A stretch of DNA of 64,000 bases from Isoetes taiwanensis (taxonomy: Eukaryota; Streptophyta; Lycopodiopsida; Isoetales; Isoetaceae). The position numbers and the translations under genes are program-made. Where the stretch lies: positions 754,777 to 818,776 of the forward strand of contig JAJEKV010000036.1 in NCBI GenBank assembly GCA_021234155.1, written 5' to 3'. Shown one piece after another: positions 57,850 through 64,000 of the stretch. The stretch's first letter is position 1, and each line of letters starts with the position of its first letter. The notes under the pieces were generated by a model. That model saw nothing but the letters and a program-made list of their open reading frames with translations. It was not told the origin of the DNA and did no database searches.

Positions 57850-58860
57850 TGTGCTACTTTAGGGTTAGCTGAAGCCATTTAGGTATTTCCTGGTTTTGCA
57901 GGCATAAAGGCGGAGCGATGCTGCCAAAATTCGAGCAAATCCTTTGCCTATGATTCTTCTCAAGTAGGGTCGATTTCCATATCTCATATTTCGTCTTATT
58001 TCCTGGCCAGCATTTCAATAGGGGTCTTTGATTTGGGTCTATATTCAGATTATAAGGCCCTATTGTTCCAGAAAGGGGCCGCCATAGCCAGTAGAAGAAC
58101 CAAGTCTTGGATGGTTTCTGCAAAAAAGTATGAGATTCTTAAGCAAATCCTTTGCCTACGATTCCTCTGCAAGGGTCGATTTATCGCCCGATTCCAACAA
58201 GGCATTTTCCATATCTCATATTTCGTCTTGTTTCCAGGCTTCGCATTTCCAGCAGGGTCTTTGATTTGGGTCTTTGATTTTGGCAGGAGCGATGCTGCCA
58301 AAATTCGAGTATGCAGCAAGGAATTTCTTCCTCGGTTCGTGAAGACTTGGGCAGCCTCTCAACTATGCAAGGAATTATTTGGAGACATTCTTGAGCCTTG
58401 CATTCAACGGGTATCGGGGCAAACAAAAGCGGAAATTTGGGAGTGCAAGTTGGTTGTGGAAAACATAATTTTACGAAAGCATACGAAGTCTTATACTGCG
58501 ATATGAGGAAGGATATGGCGGGATTTTTCCTCAGCCCCTCCCCCCTTTCTGCTTCTTCCTCTGGAAGCTCTCGGGTTCCAAAATCAGGTAAGATACTATT
58601 TCTTTCTTTTCTTTTATTTATTGACATAATCTGACATAAAATGATCATTTTGTTCATCCCTTGCCACAGCCTCAAAACTATTGGAATAGTTGCTGCTGGG
58701 GTTTTTCTGCTCATAGCAGCATGCACTTTCAAAAGCACAACAGATGGAAGGCTTGCAAATGTCCTAAGCCATATTTGTTCTTTTTTTACCAGGTTTGAAG
58801 CCGCGTATTTTATTCACAGTACATCTATTATCTACTATGATAAACACAGCTAATTACGTC
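57850..58860 (+). other. Duplicated segment and exon-like frames, unidentified
   Basis: CAAATCCTTTGCCTA...GATTC and CCATATCTCATATTTCGTCT occur at about 57931-57997 and again at 58145-58232. GCGATGCTGCCAAAATTCGA occurs at 57915 and 58288. Open frames include RVCSKEFLPRFVKTWAASQL, then ILEPCIQRVSGQTKAEIWEC (58305-58500), and a short DMAGFF start with donor CAG|GTAAGA near 58588. 58672-58740 encodes a hydrophobic IGIVAAGVFLLIAAC stretch. No family is recognised. Confidence 0.35.
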
Positions 58861-59600
58861 CTACAAGGCCATGGCACAAAGGTCTTTAATGAATTGCAGA
58901 TCAATGGCTTAATGCCACTGACACATGCATGATTTAGGATGACGAAAAAATTGTCCCAAGCTCACTTTGTCACTGAGATTTCAGTAATGTGTTGAGTTGC
59001 CAACATCTTCGTAGATGCCACACATCGATTGTTATTAGATTGTTAAAGAAAACCTAATAGCTGCAGATTGGTTTCACTTATGAATCGAAGCTTCCTTGGG
59101 TCTTATCTTTTTGGCCATTTCGGTTGGTGCATCTATTCTTTGGTTTTACGTTCGGGCATATCTTGACCATGAAGGTTTTGATCTATATCCATTACAATCC
59201 ATTTCATTTGGATATGTTAGAATTTAGCTTTTTGCAATTTGTATGCATGCCATTTGTATGCATACCTATTTACGGACATGTTTCTTCAACTAAGATTTTC
59301 CTACATATTTATTATGTGTATTATCCGTTAGCTTGGTCTACATCCTTTTTGCAAAATTTGTGACTTAATGCAAGCCTTGTATTAGTTGTAGCGTATAGTT
59401 GAGGCATGTTTTTATTCCCTTTCAAAATATTTAGACTGAAATATTTAGGTTTCACATGATTTGTTTGCTCTTCAGTTGGAAACCACTCTTTTAGAGATAT
59501 AGTCTGTAGGAGCACACTGTCTTAGGCACAAGAACCTATAGCGATGTACACAACAATCATAGACAATTTTCATTGCCCGAAGGCAAAAAAATTTTTTAAC
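58861..59600. other. Unassigned sequence
   Basis: No supported gene or repeat end was seen before the MITE at 59605. Confidence 0.4.
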
Positions 59601-59604
59601 CTAT

Positions 59605-59990
59605 AACACAAACCATTACATTACACGCATTAAAATTAAATTCCCCTTAAACCCCCTTTTCTTTGGGTGCATATTCACCGAGGGGGTGACGTAGGGGCGT
59701 GAGAGCCCTTTTAATTATGTATTGCATGTACAAAATCAACACCATATAGTATATTGCTTGAAATCTTATAGTATTTTGCAAATCTTGTTATACAAGATCA
59801 TAATTTCTATACATCCATACCCCACAAGCGAGGAATTTTGTGTATGCGGTGTAGATTAAGGAATAAGGGGGTGAATATGCCTATCCAACGGCTCTCGTTG
59901 CGAGTCACCCCCCGTGTGAATATGCACCCAAACAAAAGGGGGTTTAAGGGGGAATTTAATTTTAATGCGTGTAATGTAATGGTTTGTGTT
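59605..59990. mobile_element. Long-TIR MITE, about 386 bp
   Basis: The left end AACACAAACCATTACATTAC and the right end GTAATGTAATGGTTTGTGTT are exact complements. The match continues through ACGCATTAAAATTAAATTCC, a C-run and GGGTGCATATTCAC, giving arms of about 100 bp with few differences. No frame is present. Flanking target duplications are not obvious. A shorter related terminus (AAACCATTATTACATTAC) lies near 60171-60188. Confidence 0.88.
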
Positions 59991-60394
59991 GCAGTTCTCA
60001 ATTGTTTCATACCACATATGACATTTTGTACATGATCCCACTACATGCGGATGGAGGTAGATGGAAGCAACCGTAATTGCCATAAGAGGTAGAATTGTGT
60101 CGGTGTTGTCAGTTAGTCTCAAGAATGAACACCGTACACCTTTTGGGTGTCCTTTTTTTTTTTTATCATAAACCATTATTACATTACCTCCATATTTCAC
60201 AATTTCTAAACTTTTTTGTGCCCCTACTATGTATGATCTGGCTGCACAAAAATTTGGGACGTTGGGTTCTTGTCTTCAGTTGTTGAAATAGCAAGAGCAA
60301 TGAGCTTATTTTCACAATCTGGTCTATTGTACTTTTTGACTTTTTAGTGTCATTATTAACTTATTAATGGAAAGATTTTTTTCCCTTCGAACAT

Positions 60395-60567
60395 GTCTTG
60401 GCATTTGGTCTAGTGGTAACATAATAGTCCCAAAAGAAAGATGTCTCGAGTTCGAGACCGCCGCGAGTCACATTCAGTATAACGTGGTTGATAGCAAGAC
60501 CCAACAAAGCAATGTGGATGTGGTGTGTGCGCCATGTGTTGAATGGGGTGTTGCCAATGCGGCATGA
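60395..60567 (+). mobile_element. tRNA-derived SINE, copy 1
   Basis: TGGTCTAGTGG at 60406-60416 matches the pol III A box (TRGYNNARNNG). GAGTTCGAGACC at 60448-60459 is close to the B box (GGTTCGANNCC), at tRNA-like spacing. The body to about 60567 resembles 57225-57380. It has no tail repeat of its own and runs into a tandem duplication. Confidence 0.65.
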
Positions 60568-60841
60568 CCTAAGAATTTCTTCTTATCCTTCTTGAAAACC
60601 TTTCAAGGCATGGGTTTTTTTGGGTTGCCCCTAGGGGGGCAAACCCTTGTGGGCTTTTGGCATATCCTAGGTATATGCTAGAATATCCCTAGGATTATCT
60701 TTGGTGACCTAAGAATTTCTTCTTATCCTTCTTGAAAACCTTTCAAGGCATGGGTTTTGGGTTGCCCCTAGGGGGCAAACCCTTAATGAACTTTGGCATA
60801 TCCTAGGTATATGCTAGAATATCCCTAGGATTATCTTTGGT
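60566..60841. repeat. 138-bp tandem duplication
   Basis: GACCTAAGAATTTCTTCTTA begins both units (about 60567 and 60706). Both contain GGTTGCCCCTAGG, GGGCAAACCCTT and ATATCCCTAGGATTATCTTT. The copies differ by small indels in the G/T runs. Confidence 0.92.
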
Positions 60842-61359
60842 ATTTACTAAAAACTTATGATTGGTCTGTAAATGCTTTCGGTCATTTACGTTGGTGGGCA
60901 GCCGCTCTCGAAGCCCGCTAGCAGGGAGAGGTCTCTTCTTGCAGTGGCAAGTATTTTGAGTGCTCCAGGCTTCTCCCGTGACAGAGATCCTCATCCTCGG
61001 TGAAGCCTTCTCTGCAGATTTACGCACGGCCGTCCCCTAACCCAAGTCTTCCCTCGCCCTTCTCCTATTCTTCCATTACACTAGCTTTGGACCTTATAGG
61101 GCACCAAAGTATCTTTGCCAGCTTCGAGTTTTCCCGAATCCGAGTTCTGCGTCAAGAGTTGATCACTTCAATTGATGTGCCGTTTGTGCTTCTCATATAG
61201 TCTTCTTCAAAGTTCGATGCCCGGTACATCTCTTCCTCTTTCGTTTCGGAAATATGATAAAATCAACTGAATAGGGCAAAAGCTAAATGCAAAGACGGGT
61301 TTTTGTGTTGAACCGAAACTAAATTACTATTTGTAATCTCTTTTGGTGAGCATTTGTTG

Positions 61360-61615
61360 GACTCAAAATGAAGGAAGATTTTTGCGTCTGCTAGCGGCTC
61401 CATCGTAGTAGAGTCGTCATTTTGAATTTCTCTGAGTGGCTGAAAATTATCAAGTAAGTGGTGTTGACATTTCGAATTTGTCATTAGGATTAAAGACATG
61501 CACCCAAAATGAGCGAAGATTTTGCATCTGGCCGTGGCTCCATCGGATAGAGTCGTCATTTTTGAATTTCTCTTGTGGGATTGAAAATTATCTAGTAAAG
61601 TGATTGTTGACATTT
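61360..61615. repeat. Imperfect direct repeat
   Basis: A block with AATGANNGAAGATTTT, TGGCTCCATCG, AGAGTCGTCATTTT, GAATTTCTC and GAAAATTATC occurs at about 61367-61480 and again at 61507-61615. It lies immediately upstream of the RPL7 fragment. Confidence 0.8.
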
Positions 61616-61635
61616 CTTCCCCCGCTTCTACCTTC

Positions 61636-62182
61636 GTGTCTTTAAATGGAGTTTTCCTAAAGGTCTACAAGGCTACAATGACAATGCTACGATGATGGAA
61701 CCCTATGTCACTTATGGGTAATGTGTACATTCTTATATTTAATGCAATGCGATATTGAAATGGTTCTCTATGACTATCCAAATCTTAAAAGCGTGAAGGA
61801 GCGAATTTACAAACGTGGGTTATGGAAAGGCCGTGACGCCAGAGCTGCTCTTGTTGATAATTCTATTATTGAAGAGGTATTCAATATGTATTGTGCTAGT
61901 TGTTAAAGAATCTTTTTCGTTAGTTGTGAATTGCAAGTATCTTGGATTGATGGAAGCTTAGTTGTGCGGTAGCTTTGGTAAATATGGCATTATTTGTATG
62001 GAGGATATTGCCCATGAGATTTCTCTTGTTGCACCGACTTCCACGTAAGTAAGCAACTTTACGTGGCCATTTAAGCCGAGCTCTCCCCTTAGTAGATCAA
62101 AGAAGAAAAGCCTTCGTGTTTATGATATTGGAGGTGTTGAAAATCGGGAGACAAGATTAATGATCTTATCGGCAAGATGAAT
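61636..62182 (+). pseudogene. RPL7: Ribosomal protein L7 (uL30) pseudogene
   Basis: Fragments of the cytosolic large-subunit protein uL30 are in order. NGVFLKVYKATMTMLR (about 61645-61692) is followed by a frame change into MEPYVTYG and a GTAATG donor. YPNLKSVKERIYKRGLWKGR (about 61776-61835) runs to ALVDNSIIEE with a GTATTC donor at 61876. FGKYGIICMEDIAHEISLVA follows (about 61974-62034), then NFTWPFKPSSPL, then KKKSLRVYDIGGVENRE. A frameshift precedes KINDLIGKMN and a TAG at 62180-62182. The N-terminal half is absent. Retained introns show it is not a processed copy. Stops (in TSTxVS and elsewhere) make it non-functional. Confidence 0.88.
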
Positions 62183-62189
62183 TAGTATT

Positions 62190-64000
62190 TTGGTGCTAAC
62201 CAAAGAGACTCCCACCTATGCCGAAGGTGTAAACACAAGCATGCCCCGGTAGCTTCCGTGATATTGCAATATGATTTTGCAATATAAACTGGATTCTGAG
62301 ATAGCCTTGTTTACATATGAAGTGGATTTCTGGATGAATATATTGTCATCCTGTTTACCAGCCGATGTTCTAGGATTTCTCAATTTTCGGATTGAATTGC
62401 ATGGTGCTGCTCAAATTTGCAAGATTTGTAGCTTGTACAAATTGCAATCTATTTATATTTGTTGCTTCTATTTGCATTTTTTTAATCATTGTATATCATG
62501 CGATGATGCAATATTGTGTACATTTTATTCTAACAGTGAGCCAAATTCATGGGCAGGAAGTAGCCAAAAGAATTCCAAGCGTTCTTATTAAACTCTGATC
62601 AACTGTATCAAGGGGGTCATAAACATCCACTCGTATGGACCTCACAAAACCTCTTTTTCGGGGTTGAACTTGATTTTCAAATTCTACCCGGTTGGGGAGA
62701 AGCAAGTGAACTTCATAGCGGAGTTCGAGTTCAGAAAGCTTCGGTTGAGCAAATGGGAATAGAAACTGTTTCGAGGTCTGGAAGACAGAAAATGCATTTT
62801 GACTTTCAATGGCCAACATATGTCTGAACATATAATATTCTGATTTATCTAGTGACATTTTCAATACGAAGAAGTTGGTTTGGAAGACCGAAAGTGCCTC
62901 CTTGTCTTCCTTACCCCCTCCCAACTAATACATCAAAGAATTGGAGATCTATTAAAATGTGGACAGACCATGGTAAATCTCACTCAATGTGAAAACATAT
63001 TTTTGAGGTAGAATCTTGGTTAGGGAAACCCTATAAGCACAATCGGCAAGTCCCTTAGTCTCCTGCTGGATCTAAGGGCGAATTCCCATTACACCATTCT
63101 TTTGAATTTCTGAGCTTGCCATGTCAGCCAAACCCAACCTCAATTTGAGCAGCCATTCCTATTACAGACCCAAGTTTTGAAAACTCGAAACCGAGGATGA
63201 AGACAAGAAGACAAAACAACAACTGCTAGATGACAAAATCTGCAAACTAGAAGACAAACCCGCATAGTTCAGATTTTCAGATGTTGCCTCCATCTATCGA
63301 GGTTTTTGGTGCCATATAGCATCAACTTGGGGCCCTAACCCAATCTACTAGCTACATACTTCCCCTCTGATTTCTCAAAGAAGAAAATATTGACTCCTAC
63401 ACGAAGGAAAATTTTCTCCTCTTCTAAAGCTGTGCTATGAATTACGAAATCCCCATGGCACACTACAAGGTTTCACTTAAAAGATCCCCAACCAAAGGTG
63501 GAAAGAAGAAAGGAAATTTTCCTCTTCTAAATTGTGCTATGAATTCAAAAATTCACATGGCAGGTTGTAGGGGTTTCAGAAAATTTTTCGAGCTAAAGAT
63601 TGGATTCTTTCCACTTTGTATGGGGAATGGCCCTCATGTTCCCAACCAAAGCTCAAATTCTTTCCCACATTGTATGGGGAATGGCCCTTTGGACCATTTC
63701 CTTGCCGAAAAAGGTAGAGAGGGCCTTTCCCCCAACGTAAAGTAGGGTAGAATTAGGTTGTTTTCATGTATATATATTACATAAAGTGGAGCCGAGACGA
63801 GCAACATAGACCGTGCAGGATTAACAACCGGAAGAACGTCGACCCGGAAAGCATAAAGAACCGAAAGCGGAACATCGAGCGAAAAGCGGAAGCAAACAAT
63901 CGAGCATAACATGAATAACTAGAGATACATGTGTCATTATCGATTGGCTTAGACTGACCAAAAATAGCTTACTCAGACTTTACATATAAACAAGATGCTA
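62190..64000. other. Unassigned sequence with small duplications
   Basis: No gene is supported. AATTTTC...TCTTCTAAA..TGTGCTATGAATT occurs at about 63411 and 63516. TTGTATGGGGAATGGCCCT occurs at 63617 and 63672. The frame at 63437-63745 is built from these repeats and is probably not coding. Confidence 0.45.

Noticed and set aside
58033-58506. 157-residue frame as a real protein
   Set aside because: It spans a local duplication with mixed frames. No domain is visible, so only exon-like pieces are reported.
63437-63745. 102-residue frame
   Set aside because: It is composed of short tandem duplications (GGGGAATGGCCCT and similar) and lacks any recognisable domain.

Overview
The window looks like nuclear DNA of a land plant with a large, transposon-rich genome. 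A fern or other seed-free plant is my guess, not something the sequence proves. It is AT-rich and has intron-split remnants of plant genes: a class XI-type myosin, an SPX-MFS vacuolar phosphate transporter, the nuclear actin-related protein ARP4 and ribosomal protein L7. There are many retroelements, foldback elements and microsatellites. No complete functional host gene can be demonstrated, and no bacterial-style operon, CRISPR array or rRNA is seen.

Layout. 1-275 is the 3' end of a retroelement (family A). A shared repeat block (R) follows at 276-520, then a one-strand mosaic of gene fragments: an unknown first exon, SPX-MFS at 2.7-3.3 kb and myosin at 4.6-6.4 kb. 6.4-9.1 kb is AT-rich filler. 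9.33-16.6 kb is a nearly complete family A element, about 7.2 kb, on the + strand. It has a 1-kb leader, a SAP-like ORF, two unrecognised ORFs and a Penelope-like reverse transcriptase (RT) with no visible endonuclease. A second R block and exon-like pieces follow (16.6-20.3 kb), then tandem duplications, a GAATCT minisatellite and a third R block (23.5-24.7 kb). Next come more exon-like pieces, a 526-bp tandem duplication and the intact last four exons of ARP4 (29.08-29.61 kb). 31.67-32.05 kb is a poly(A) retroposon with a perfect target-site duplication. 32.46-33.49 kb is a second copy of the family A leader, fused to a LINE RT fragment (33.5-34.4 kb, minus).

35-36.3 kb holds a duplicated palindromic block, a MITE with a related empty site nearby, and a miRNA-like hairpin. 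36.9-44.7 kb contains minus-strand copies of a second, diverged RT family (B/C). One copy is split by a 3.45-kb insertion with Helitron ends that carries exon-like sequence. 44.7-53.1 kb is two L1-type LINEs in the same orientation, separated and bounded by (GA)n microsatellites. The rest holds a foldback element, two copies of a tRNA-derived SINE, a long-TIR MITE, several tandem duplications and an RPL7 pseudogene.

How it fits together. The region is a nest of mobile DNA. Family A elements appear to insert into a TATATA palindrome that recurs in R-type repeats, and two unoccupied sites are present in the same window. R blocks repeatedly sit just upstream of gene-fragment mosaics, which suggests a gene-capturing element. 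The best candidate for an undescribed system is family A: a multi-ORF, endonuclease-less Penelope-like retroelement with strong target preference.
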